From: Seminavis robusta
Lineage: Eukaryota; Bacillariophyta; Bacillariophyceae; Naviculales; Naviculaceae
Length of the DNA: 40,069 nucleotides
NCBI GenBank assembly: GCA_903772945.1
Contig: CAICTM010001003.1
Coordinates: forward strand, 1 to 40,069
Direction of reading: 5' to 3'
Of this stretch, positions 19,381-28,758 are shown piece after piece. The notes under the pieces are model-generated. The model ran no database searches and was not told the origin of the DNA. It worked only from the letters and a program-made list of their open reading frames with translations. Positions within the stretch are counted from its first letter, which is position 1. Each line of letters begins with the position of its first letter. Both the position numbers and the translations under genes were made by a program.

Positions 19381-20271
19381 GCATGTAGCCACCCACCACG
19401 CCACAAATAACCTCCATAATATTGACCCCCGTATGTATTATTAGAGAGATAGTTCATAAAAGAAAACAACATTGTTACTCCAGAAAGCTAGCTAGCTAGC
19501 TAGTAGCAATGCCACACTCTTGTCAGTTCAGCTGCACCTGCCGCATCCCCGTTGCGGGCTTCTTTCCGGACGCAAAGAGAGCAGCCATCGCCTCCGTTGC
19601 ACGGTAGTGTCCCGTGGGCGTTTTGGTGAATCGAATGTACTAAGTGGCTGACAAGGCAAGCAAGGCTTCTGCCATCACCATCCACATTCCGCATGGCCTC
19701 CCTCTCCATGGCTGCCTAGCTAGCTAGCTAGCGGTTGCACCATGACCTAGCAGCTACCGTACCAGCAAACCAGACAAATTCGATCCTCCGCGTCGAGAAT
19801 TCAATTTGAGGTCATGATGTTGTTTTATTGCGATAGGATGTCTTTTAACAGCTCTGTCTACTATACTGGTACCTACTCTCAGCTCGGACAGGAAGCACGA
19901 ACCACAACGGTAACGCGCTCCCTCCCCACATTTAGTGAGTTTGCTGCCTCCCACCGCGAAATTTTGAACGAAGGCCAGAAATGACCCACATCAAGCTCTC
20001 ATTTGTGTCCCACATCAAATGTCAAATGACAGGAGAAAGAGGAAGAGAGAGAGAGAAAGAAAAGACAAGGTGGTAATAATAGTCTCTGTCGCCATCCGCA
20101 ACTGAGCTACAGTTGCTACTAGCTAGGTTTGGTGGGTCATAAAAATTGAGTATTGTCTCTTTGCACCCAACGGAATCTTTTTCAATGATATGAAAATTAG
20201 AAAGACCTGTGGATGAATGACCAGTTTGCTTCTTGGTTGTTTCCAGTCACAACAGTGAAGGCTATCACAAG
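19381..20271. other. Intergenic region upstream of the giant repeat protein
   Basis: The left end continues the duplicated 3' part of the vWD copy. CTAGCTAGCTAGCTAG runs occur at 19487-19502 and 19714-19733. A purine-rich GA tract lies at about 20030-20075. No supported gene. Confidence 0.5.
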
Positions 20272-23200
20272 ATGGTGTCGTCCAACACGGCCAACACGGG
20301 CATTGCCCAGTCAGAATGGCGCAAGGACACTCCCATCAAACAGCAGCAACAGCAGTCCGCGTCAAGTAATGGCGAATATACAGTTCCGAAACGGCAGTCC
20401 ACACGAGACTGTCTGTGTCAACTGGGCGAAGCGTGCAGTGGCATGTCGACGGCCTTTGCCATTCTCAAAGACCCTCGAGGATGTTTTGTCCAATTGCCCA
20501 AAGACGATGCTCCACTCGTCGAAGCGTACTGTCAGTATCTACGACCGTCCAATGGCATTTCCATGATGTCCAACAACAACAACACGTTATATGTGGCCGT
20601 CCATCATTTTGATCCATCCATTCTGGAGCAACAACCCCAGCTGCAAATGGAGCACTGCATCGAACCGGATTTGTTGCCCTTTCCGTCTGCCACCACGACG
20701 ACGGATGAGGCACAACGCAATTTGCTCGCCGAGTTTTTGGATACGCAAAGTATGGGATGGATCTTGCCGTCGTACGGATTTCATCAAGCCCATCGCGACT
20801 TGCGGCATGCCATGCAGCAACGGGTGGCAATACTCCAAGAGGAAACTCAAAAGAAACGAGAATTGCGCAAAACACGACGACGAGAATTGCTCGAAAAATT
20901 TGCCAATCGCATGAGTAAACCTCCCACAAAGAAATCATCATCCAAAAGTACTACTACCGGTAGCACCAGTAGCAACCGAAACAAAGTGGCACCCATGCAA
21001 CAACGAGCCACACGACAAGACAGTGGCATGCCCGACTTTGCATCTTCTTCTTCGGCCCCTCCGAGAACAACCACGAGGGGATTGGCGCCCATGACGGTAC
21101 GAGAAGACCTACAAGAACATGATGCCTTTTCTCAACAAGAAGCACCACCGACAATGACTCAACCCGCCAAGCGACAAGATAGTGGCATGCCAGATTTTAC
21201 TTCGCCATCTGTGCCCAGTAGAACGAGAGGACTGGCGCCCATGGTGGAGACTGTTCGAGAAGACTTGCGAGAACACGATGCCTTTGGCATGTCGTCAGAC
21301 CCACCGATGACACAGCGAGCCACAAGACAAGACAGTGGAATGCCGGATTTTTCCACGGCAACCCCTAGTAGAACAAAGGCGGGGCATCTCCAGCCGTCTG
21401 TCGGGACGGTGCGAGAAGACTTGGACGAACACGATACATTTGAGGCAGACGACCACGATGCACCGTCCATACCGTCGGCGACAGCACGCCAGGACAGTGG
21501 CATGCCGGACTTTTCCATGGCACTCACAGGACCTCCGCAAAAGACGACCCTGGTACAACACACTCCCTTTGGAGCTCTGACGGAAGAAGAAGAAGAGGAG
21601 GAGGAAGAAGATGATGATGACCGTGGAATTGAACTGAATGACACCTTTGATACAGCCCCAGAAGAACATGAAGATGCAGAACTACCAATGCCGCCGCAAC
21701 GACGACAAGACAGTGGCATGCCAGATTTTGCCGTGGCGGTGACAGGGCCACCCAAAAGATCGTCGTTGATACAACCCAACTTTGAAACCGTCTTTGAAGA
21801 CGAAGAATCTGAAGACTATGAGAGCGCAGCCGAAGAGGAAGAAGAAGGGTTGGGGTACGAAACGCCGCAAGCTGATGGGCTGGGGTACGGAACGCCGCAA
21901 GCAGCCACAAGACAGAATGTGCCTCGTGGTCGAACATCTCGAAGAGACACCGGTGCCCACACAACGTCGTCGTCTTGCATTGCGCCTTCGCGGGGAGTAC
22001 AACCCTCTGCCACCTTTGACACGTGTGAAGAGGGTGAAGAAGACGCTTTTGATACCATTGAAGAAGGGGACGAAGACGACGAAGATGAATCCGATTTCGT
22101 GTCGACGCCAACGAGAGCAACATCCATCACACGAGGGTACTTTTCTCCATCGTCGTCTGTCAGTCCAGTCGTCGTGTCGGAATCGCGCTCCTTTGACAGC
22201 AACGATGGGCGAGATCCCAGTCTGTACGCAAGACCATCCAAGCGGGTGAAACCGAGTCAAGACGGTGATGACAGCGAGCAAAGCTCGAGGACTCGAGAGC
22301 TTTTTCAACCTAACGATGATATACCCAACTTTCGATCAAACAGCAGCTCCGCATCGCCTCTCAAGAGTCCCAGCTTTCCACCACCACCCAACTTTATTAG
22401 CAAGACCATGGCGGAAGAAGAGGGCCGAAAGAGCTTTTCGCCTCCGCCACCACCCAACTTTATCAGTGCAACTATGGCAAGGGAGAAACAAAGACAGAGC
22501 ACGTTTCCTCCTCCGCCAAATTTCATTAGTGCTAGCATGGCAGAATCAGCGGGGATGATGGTCCATGCTGTTCCACCTGGGGAAGGGGGCTCTGTCGATG
22601 TCGCCAAAGCGATTCTTCAAGCACGAAATGCGGCGTTACGGGGTTCCCAAGCTGCTGCGAATGCATCATCGGCCATGAAGCAAGGTCAATTTGTCCCCCC
22701 ACAGCCACCCAACTTCATCAGTGCAAGCATGGCCAAACAGAGTGTATTCCCACCACCACCCAATTTCATCAGTGCTAGTATGGCTGAAGAAGAGGCCAGG
22801 AAGAAGCTGTTTCCACCGCCACCTAACTTCATCAGTGCAAGCATGGCCAAAGAGTCCGGCTCGACTCATGCATCGCCTGCTGTCGCAGCTCTTCCTGGAG
22901 ATGCTGGTTCTGTCAACACAGCTATGGCTATCCTAGCAGCTCGAAACAGGAGTATGGCAGGGACGAAAGGTGGGCCTGTAGGGACAGGTAGCACCCAAAT
23001 GCAGACAAATTCGACAGGCTTTATTCCTCCCCCAATGCCCAACTTTATCAGTGCGAGCATGGCAGAAGAAGCAGAAGCTCAAAAGAGAAGTATGTTCCCT
23101 CCTCCGCCAAACTTTATCAGCAAAAGCATGGCTGAGGAAGAGGAGAGGGAAAAGTTGTTCCCACCACCCCCCAATTTCATTAGTGCCAGCATGGCAAAGG

Positions 23201-26200
23201 AGGCCGGATTGGATGCATCTGCTCCTGGATCGATGGCCATTTCTGGGAATACTGGCGACGTTGGCACAGCTATGGCTATTTTGGCTGCCCGGAACAGAGC
23301 GAAGGGAAGCATAGCAACTGGCGCTCCAATGCAGGCACAGTCCAAAGGTTTTGTTCCGCCCCCAATGCCAAACTTCACAAGTGCAAGCTTGGCCAAAGAA
23401 GTGGAAGCCAAGAAGCTAAGCTTGTTCCCCCAGCCACCAAACTTTACAAGTGCCAGCATGGCTTCCCAGCAGGCAGCCCAAAAGAGCTTTGTGGCTCCTC
23501 CTCTACCAAACTTCATCAGTGCGAGTATGGCAGCAGAAGCCAAGAGGAGCGCGTTCCCATCGCCACCCAACTTTATTAGTGCGAGTATGGCATCCAGTAC
23601 ACCACGCCAAGCAACAACAGAAGAACCAGGTTTTCTGACGTCTGCAATGCAGATCTTTGCGGCCAGAAGTGAAGCCAAGGCAGCATCCGCAAAGCAGGCG
23701 GAACCGAAAGAAGAGTTGGATGATTTTCGTTCTCTCTTGAAGTCTTCAAAAATAACCGTGGAACAAAGCGACGATGAGTTGTCCGACTCGGGAAGTGAAG
23801 AACACGAGAGATGCATTGGTATTGAGGAAGACGACGATGTTTCTGCCTTGGGTGAAACATCGCTTTCCGACCCAGGACGTCCAATATCATCCATAAATGG
23901 GGATGATGACATGAACGTTTCTCAGATATCCGGTTTATCTGCTACGAAAGCACCCGAGGGGGATCCAAAATTCTCGAGGTACAACCTTAGACTGAACGTT
24001 GGAGTCTTTTGGGGAATTATTATACTCCTTTCAGTGACCAACCTTCACTACGCCAACGAAATTAAGATGCAGAAGGCCTTGGAACGAGGGACGCTGAAGG
24101 GTCCCGCAACGGTGCCGACTGAATCACCATGGGAAAGCGCTCCTGGTGAAGACGTTGGGAACCTGGAGACTTTGTCACCCAGTGCCTCTCCTCCGCCCAG
24201 GCGGTCTTGGCTCTGGGGAAGGTCGCCTTCAATGGACTTAACGGAAGATGAAGTGGACGTTCTCACACAAGAAATGCTTGATAATGCTGCCGCGGACACC
24301 TCTAACGGTGTAAACGTGGATCCTCCGCCAGATGTTCCCAAGGCCTCTTCGTGGTTCTGGGGCTCTTCCAAATCAGCAAAGAATGTGCAGACAAATGAAG
24401 CAATCGAAGATGCGGCTGGAACCGGAGAGATCACTATTCCTGCAGATGAGGGCACAGCTGTACATCAGGAAATCGTTGAAAAGGATTCAACTTCCCAACA
24501 CGAAGTTTCCGCTGAAGAGACAGCCGCTCCCAAGTCTTCCTGGTTTTGGGGAAGGTCTCCCAATCCCGCACCGGGCGAGGACGCATTGGATGACTCAGAA
24601 CCTACAGCTGCTGTTGAATTAGACGCAGAGGATGGTACCGAGGTCGATAAACCCGGTCGTTTGGAGGATCCTGAGAGACCCGAGGATATCGCGGAAAAGG
24701 AAACTACCAAGCAGAAACCCTCCAAGTGGTTCTGGGGTTCATCACCGACGCCCGCATCTTCTAACGTGGAGGGGCAGCTAGAGGGCTCGGAGCGGCAAGC
24801 AGAAAGTGTAGGTCAAGACGAAATCTTTGACAGAGAGCACCTTGCTGATACATCGAATGCTGCTTCGGAAGCAACTGCTACGGAGACCACAGATTCTCTT
24901 CCTGAAGATCCTACCACCCAGGCTTCAGCAGAAAGTGTAACGGTTTCTCCCGAGGATTCTCCAATCAAGGAAAAGCCGAAGTCGTCTTGGTTCTGGGGCA
25001 AGTCACCTGCGCCGGTTCCAAATGAAGAGAACAAGGACTCTGTCGATATCACGGAGGAAGTTCCCTCAGCCGAGGACGTTGGACTGCAGGACGAAAACGA
25101 TGCTGAAACAGAGATTGGCCAAGGAGAGCCCACTGAAGATACCAGCAACACTGACAGTGAGGTCAAGGCTGGCATCGAAGATGTGGCGGAAGACATCTTT
25201 GAAGCAAATGGCAATTCAGCTGCAACAAAAACCAACGAAGAAAAGGCTCCAACGTCATCGTGGTTTTGGGGGAAGAAGTCTGCTTCTACTTCACCAAAGG
25301 AGGATTCCGAAGATGTTGCCAATGAAAGCACGAACATCAGTCAGGTGGGACTTGGAGACGTTGTCGCCGATTCCGAACATGCTGCAACGCCGCATGACAA
25401 CGTATCTGCGAATACTTTGGGCGATATGGAAACACAAGGTTCGAGTGAAGAAATGTCAAGTGAGGCCTCTGCGGACGTTGAGGGTGGCAAGCACTCTTCC
25501 TGGTTTTGGGGCGGAAAGGCTTCGAAAGATGCCAATGATATTGCTCCTGCCACAGCCGCAGGCGAAGTCGAAAGGGACGATTCAGTGGCTGACAGTAATG
25601 AAGCTGTTGCTTCTGCGAGCGAAGCAGAAGAAGCGACCGACGGCAAAGAAACTCCCAGCAGCAAGGAAACCACCGCAGAAGAGGAATCTGGTAAGAGTGG
25701 AACTGACAACCACGTGGAATCGGGTACTGCTGGTGATGAAACTAAATCGTCTTCCTCGTGGCTGCGGTGGCGGGCGTCTAAACCTGCGGGCGACGATGTG
25801 CATCGTGATAGCGGCGCCAGCAGTGTCGTCGACGAAGCCCAGGTGGAAGAAGAAGGAGCTGAACAATCGAAGGGATCAGCCGGTAGCAGCGCTGAGATTC
25901 ATGATTTTTCGGTTTCCGATGCCGAGGCTGGCGACGATAATGCTGCACAGGAGGAAACTACCGAAGACAAAGAGGGCTTGCAAGTTAGCAACGATAGCAA
26001 TGCCGAAGTCATCACTGATGCTGTTGGTGAATCGAATACTGATGAAGCTGCCTCGAAGGGCGACGACGGAACAAAACCCAAAAAGTCTTCTTGGCTCTGG
26101 GGGAAATCGTCAAGTGAAGACGAGACCTTGAAATCTCCAGATTCTGCCGGCGAGGTTACTTCGGTATTGGAAACTGAAGTAACTCCCACGACGGAAGCAG

Positions 26201-28638
26201 TTGTAAGAGAAGACGACACTCCACAAGATGACAGCGAAGATGCCCCTGCTACTGATAACGCGAAGCTAGTTCTCGACAGCTCCGGAGATAAAAATGCCGA
26301 CGCTGTGCCCGACCCCGACGAGGGTGGGAATAAGCGTTCGAGCTGGAGTCTCTGGCGATCAGAGGATTCTTCTAAGACACAGCAAGATAACAGTGAACCT
26401 GACATTGAATCTGTAGGGTCCATCGAGAATGTCGGGGAAGCGGGTTCGAGGCCAGAGGGGGTTGATGGGGTGCAATCTGTTCACATCGTGAAGGATGCAT
26501 CCGTTGATACACAGGAAGAGCATGCCCCATCCATCGACGAGCCACAGCAGGTCAGCGGAGACACAGATTCACCTGGGCATCAGCTTGACTCTAAGGGAGA
26601 AGCATCGTTATTAGAAGACCCGAAAACCACCGCTTCCTCGAGTATGTGGCAGCGATTGTGGGGGTCCAAGGATAAGAACGATGACTCACCAGAGGAGGTG
26701 CCTGCCCCTGTGGAGCCGAGTTCACCCGAAGAAGGAGGAACTGGGGTTCAATCTGAGTCCATGGAGTCGACAAGTCCGGTAACTACCATCGGCGGCAACC
26801 AGGATACGGCTGATTCGGCCACTGGTGAGGGACCCGAGGATGAAGTTGAAGATCTTGCAGCATCTGAGGACAGAGCCGAAGCAGCGAATCGTCCAGTCGA
26901 CGAAACCGTTGACTCTGCTCCTGACGAAAGTGCGGATTCGACTGGGAAGAAGTCTTCGTGGTTTGGTCTGCGTTCAAGTTCCAGTTCTGTTGCAAGTGAA
27001 AGTCCAGCGAGCGAATCTGGGGAGGAAGGAGGGAATCTCGACGAAACCAAGGCAACTGAAAGCACCAGTGGCGTGAGTGGATCGAGCGGATCGAGCGAAG
27101 ATGTAACCCTCGACGAAGTCGCGACGGAAGGAGAAGGAGAAGAGACCACTGATGTGGAGGATTCATCTACTGCTGTTGGAGCGGCTGCTGAAGATGGAGC
27201 AGTTGCTGACTTGGAAAATGTGAATCGTTTAGAAAACGAAAAAAGCACTTCCAAGCGTAGCCTTTGGGGTTACTTCTTCGGCTCCAGTGATGCGACGGGA
27301 GAAGAGGTTGTTGATGGCGCTGATCTGACGACGAGCGAAGCACAACCCAACCCAGAAGACTCTTCTTCCTCTAATCAGCCCGAGATTGACAACGCAGTGC
27401 AAAATGTGGACTCACAAGTCGCAACCCAAGAAGACTCTAATCCTCAACTTGACGAAAGTGAATCTCATAATGAAGAAGAGATTCCACCCCAACAGAAATT
27501 GGAAACCCTTGAAATTGGTCCCACTGAGCCCGAGCAAAGCGAGGAAGCTACAGCCGAGACTACTGGTACCGGCAGAACAGCGGACCAAACTCATGATTCT
27601 GGGTCTGTATCTGATGAGACCAAGTCCTCGTGGAGTTTGCGAGGTACTCTCAAATCTTTTGCTGGTTACGTTTACCCACAAACCGGTGCAACGAGCGCAG
27701 AGACTATTTCAAAGACTAGTGGATTGGAAGGTGATTTCAAGGTAGGGGGGCTAGCAAAGAATGCGGAGGACGCAGAGGCGCTGGCGAAAATCGTGGAAGA
27801 AGCAGTCGATGCATTGGAACAAATCGTGGAAGAAGCAGATGCCTCGACCAGCAGCAACAAGGGACGAGTTGGAAGTGCCGAAACCGAGAGTTCGGCGTTT
27901 ACTGTCGAGTCTAAAGAACCTTCGTCGGATGCGGAGTCTGCAAAGCCAGAAATGGCTTCAAATGCAGGCATCTTGGGAAAAGGGAAAGGTGTAGCATCCT
28001 CTTCGGACAGCAACACTGAGTACAACAAGAACGCATCCAGTTCGTCTGGTCCAGGCCAGGCGGATCTTCTTGGCGAAGGCGAAGAAACTGCCTCGGTCCA
28101 GTCTGCGGAAGAGATTCAACCCAGGCGAGGTGAAGACGTGGAAACCACAGTCGCAGAAGATGGCGAGCCTGTGTCCAACGAGGACACAAACGAAGACGTG
28201 ACGGCCGCTTCAGAACCAATAAAGTCCGAGTCCAAAACTGATTCCGATGTCAAAACTGAAGGCGTCCTGAGTTCAAGCAAAAAAGTTCTCGGGTCTCTGA
28301 TGGGATTTCGGAAGGATGAAGAGTCTGCCCCGGAAGCGGTAGAAGAAGAAATCGTGGAGCAACATAACGAGGGTGCCGTAGAGGGGACGGATTCGGAGCC
28401 ACCAAAGACAGCGGAGACCGCCGTGGAGACTCCCGAGGATAGGCAGGCAGAAGAGTCTGTGGATGGTGCGGATGAAGCAACCGTCGAGAAGGACCAGCTT
28501 GCAAATACGTCAACCAGCACAAGCCAGAAGATCAAGTACTTTCTGAAACGTGCCATAGTGGCTTGGTACAACTCAGGCTTTGCACTGGAGAGCACGCTCC
28601 TGGTGTTTGGAGTGTACTTTTATTGGGGTCGAGTTTGA
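20272..28638 (+). CDS. Giant membrane protein with three short-repeat families (unknown function)
   Basis: One uninterrupted frame of 2788 residues from ATG 20272 (A at -3, G at +4). I do not recognise a family. Residues about 40-225 look folded (DCLCQLGEACSGMSTAF, MGWILPSYGFHQAHRDL) and end in a basic helix. Region A (about 248-480) has five RQDSGMPDF copies, three followed by VREDL-x-EHD-x-F. Region B (about 701-1107) has about 13 copies of the type FPPPPNFISASMA (six with exact FPPPP) and four spacers like AMAILAARN. A membrane segment follows (about 1243-1262, FWGIIILLSVTNL). Region C (about 1312-2455) has about 14 motifs around SSWFWGKS set 60-115 residues apart in acidic Glu/Asp/Ala/Ser linkers; copies 2-7 keep WFWG and later ones decay. 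A second hydrophobic segment closes the protein (STLLVFGVYFYWG). FPPPP is the known ligand of EVH1 domains of actin regulators, so a membrane-cytoskeleton link is possible but unproven. Confidence 0.8.
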   Translation: MVSSNTANTGIAQSEWRKDTPIKQQQQQSASSNGEYTVPKRQSTRDCLCQLGEACSGMSTAFAILKDPRGCFVQLPKDDAPLVEAYCQYLRPSNGISMMSNNNNTLYVAVHHFDPSILEQQPQLQMEHCIEPDLLPFPSATTTTDEAQRNLLAEFLDTQSMGWILPSYGFHQAHRDLRHAMQQRVAILQEETQKKRELRKTRRRELLEKFANRMSKPPTKKSSSKSTTTGSTSSNRNKVAPMQQRATRQDSGMPDFASSSSAPPRTTTRGLAPMTVREDLQEHDAFSQQEAPPTMTQPAKRQDSGMPDFTSPSVPSRTRGLAPMVETVREDLREHDAFGMSSDPPMTQRATRQDSGMPDFSTATPSRTKAGHLQPSVGTVREDLDEHDTFEADDHDAPSIPSATARQDSGMPDFSMALTGPPQKTTLVQHTPFGALTEEEEEEEEEDDDDRGIELNDTFDTAPEEHEDAELPMPPQRRQDSGMPDFAVAVTGPPKRSSLIQPNFETVFEDEESEDYESAAEEEEEGLGYETPQADGLGYGTPQAATRQNVPRGRTSRRDTGAHTTSSSCIAPSRGVQPSATFDTCEEGEEDAFDTIEEGDEDDEDESDFVSTPTRATSITRGYFSPSSSVSPVVVSESRSFDSNDGRDPSLYARPSKRVKPSQDGDDSEQSSRTRELFQPNDDIPNFRSNSSSASPLKSPSFPPPPNFISKTMAEEEGRKSFSPPPPPNFISATMAREKQRQSTFPPPPNFISASMAESAGMMVHAVPPGEGGSVDVAKAILQARNAALRGSQAAANASSAMKQGQFVPPQPPNFISASMAKQSVFPPPPNFISASMAEEEARKKLFPPPPNFISASMAKESGSTHASPAVAALPGDAGSVNTAMAILAARNRSMAGTKGGPVGTGSTQMQTNSTGFIPPPMPNFISASMAEEAEAQKRSMFPPPPNFISKSMAEEEEREKLFPPPPNFISASMAKEAGLDASAPGSMAISGNTGDVGTAMAILAARNRAKGSIATGAPMQAQSKGFVPPPMPNFTSASLAKEVEAKKLSLFPQPPNFTSASMASQQAAQKSFVAPPLPNFISASMAAEAKRSAFPSPPNFISASMASSTPRQATTEEPGFLTSAMQIFAARSEAKAASAKQAEPKEELDDFRSLLKSSKITVEQSDDELSDSGSEEHERCIGIEEDDDVSALGETSLSDPGRPISSINGDDDMNVSQISGLSATKAPEGDPKFSRYNLRLNVGVFWGIIILLSVTNLHYANEIKMQKALERGTLKGPATVPTESPWESAPGEDVGNLETLSPSASPPPRRSWLWGRSPSMDLTEDEVDVLTQEMLDNAAADTSNGVNVDPPPDVPKASSWFWGSSKSAKNVQTNEAIEDAAGTGEITIPADEGTAVHQEIVEKDSTSQHEVSAEETAAPKSSWFWGRSPNPAPGEDALDDSEPTAAVELDAEDGTEVDKPGRLEDPERPEDIAEKETTKQKPSKWFWGSSPTPASSNVEGQLEGSERQAESVGQDEIFDREHLADTSNAASEATATETTDSLPEDPTTQASAESVTVSPEDSPIKEKPKSSWFWGKSPAPVPNEENKDSVDITEEVPSAEDVGLQDENDAETEIGQGEPTEDTSNTDSEVKAGIEDVAEDIFEANGNSAATKTNEEKAPTSSWFWGKKSASTSPKEDSEDVANESTNISQVGLGDVVADSEHAATPHDNVSANTLGDMETQGSSEEMSSEASADVEGGKHSSWFWGGKASKDANDIAPATAAGEVERDDSVADSNEAVASASEAEEATDGKETPSSKETTAEEESGKSGTDNHVESGTAGDETKSSSSWLRWRASKPAGDDVHRDSGASSVVDEAQVEEEGAEQSKGSAGSSAEIHDFSVSDAEAGDDNAAQEETTEDKEGLQVSNDSNAEVITDAVGESNTDEAASKGDDGTKPKKSSWLWGKSSSEDETLKSPDSAGEVTSVLETEVTPTTEAVVREDDTPQDDSEDAPATDNAKLVLDSSGDKNADAVPDPDEGGNKRSSWSLWRSEDSSKTQQDNSEPDIESVGSIENVGEAGSRPEGVDGVQSVHIVKDASVDTQEEHAPSIDEPQQVSGDTDSPGHQLDSKGEASLLEDPKTTASSSMWQRLWGSKDKNDDSPEEVPAPVEPSSPEEGGTGVQSESMESTSPVTTIGGNQDTADSATGEGPEDEVEDLAASEDRAEAANRPVDETVDSAPDESADSTGKKSSWFGLRSSSSSVASESPASESGEEGGNLDETKATESTSGVSGSSGSSEDVTLDEVATEGEGEETTDVEDSSTAVGAAAEDGAVADLENVNRLENEKSTSKRSLWGYFFGSSDATGEEVVDGADLTTSEAQPNPEDSSSSNQPEIDNAVQNVDSQVATQEDSNPQLDESESHNEEEIPPQQKLETLEIGPTEPEQSEEATAETTGTGRTADQTHDSGSVSDETKSSWSLRGTLKSFAGYVYPQTGATSAETISKTSGLEGDFKVGGLAKNAEDAEALAKIVEEAVDALEQIVEEADASTSSNKGRVGSAETESSAFTVESKEPSSDAESAKPEMASNAGILGKGKGVASSSDSNTEYNKNASSSSGPGQADLLGEGEETASVQSAEEIQPRRGEDVETTVAEDGEPVSNEDTNEDVTAASEPIKSESKTDSDVKTEGVLSSSKKVLGSLMGFRKDEESAPEAVEEEIVEQHNEGAVEGTDSEPPKTAETAVETPEDRQAEESVDGADEATVEKDQLANTSTSTSQKIKYFLKRAIVAWYNSGFALESTLLVFGVYFYWGRV

Positions 28639-28758
28639 TACTCTACACGTGTATTGTTTATACCCCGCAGCAACGTGGGAGTTGCTTGTATTGTAGAATA
28701 ATGTAAAAAATGGTTATCACTAATTAGAATAACCTGGAATGTCGTCCGGTCTTGTGGT

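Larger units (their letters stand above)
16274..19490. repeat. Tandem segmental duplication carrying the vWD gene
   Basis: The left copy runs from about 16274 to 17620 and the right copy from about 18184 to 19490. Similarity begins in the upstream DNA: AAAGACATC(G/T)TACGACTA at 16304 and 18213, followed by CGGTCATAC in both. It covers the whole coding region and continues into the 3' region (ATAGTTCATAAA at 17590 and 19450). Each copy therefore carries its own flanks. Confidence 0.85.

Noticed and set aside
25022..26131. 369-codon frame inside the giant gene
   Set aside because: It is the overlapping frame of a Glu/Ser/Ala-rich repeat gene, giving Lys/Arg/Leu-rich low-complexity text; the main frame keeps the motifs.
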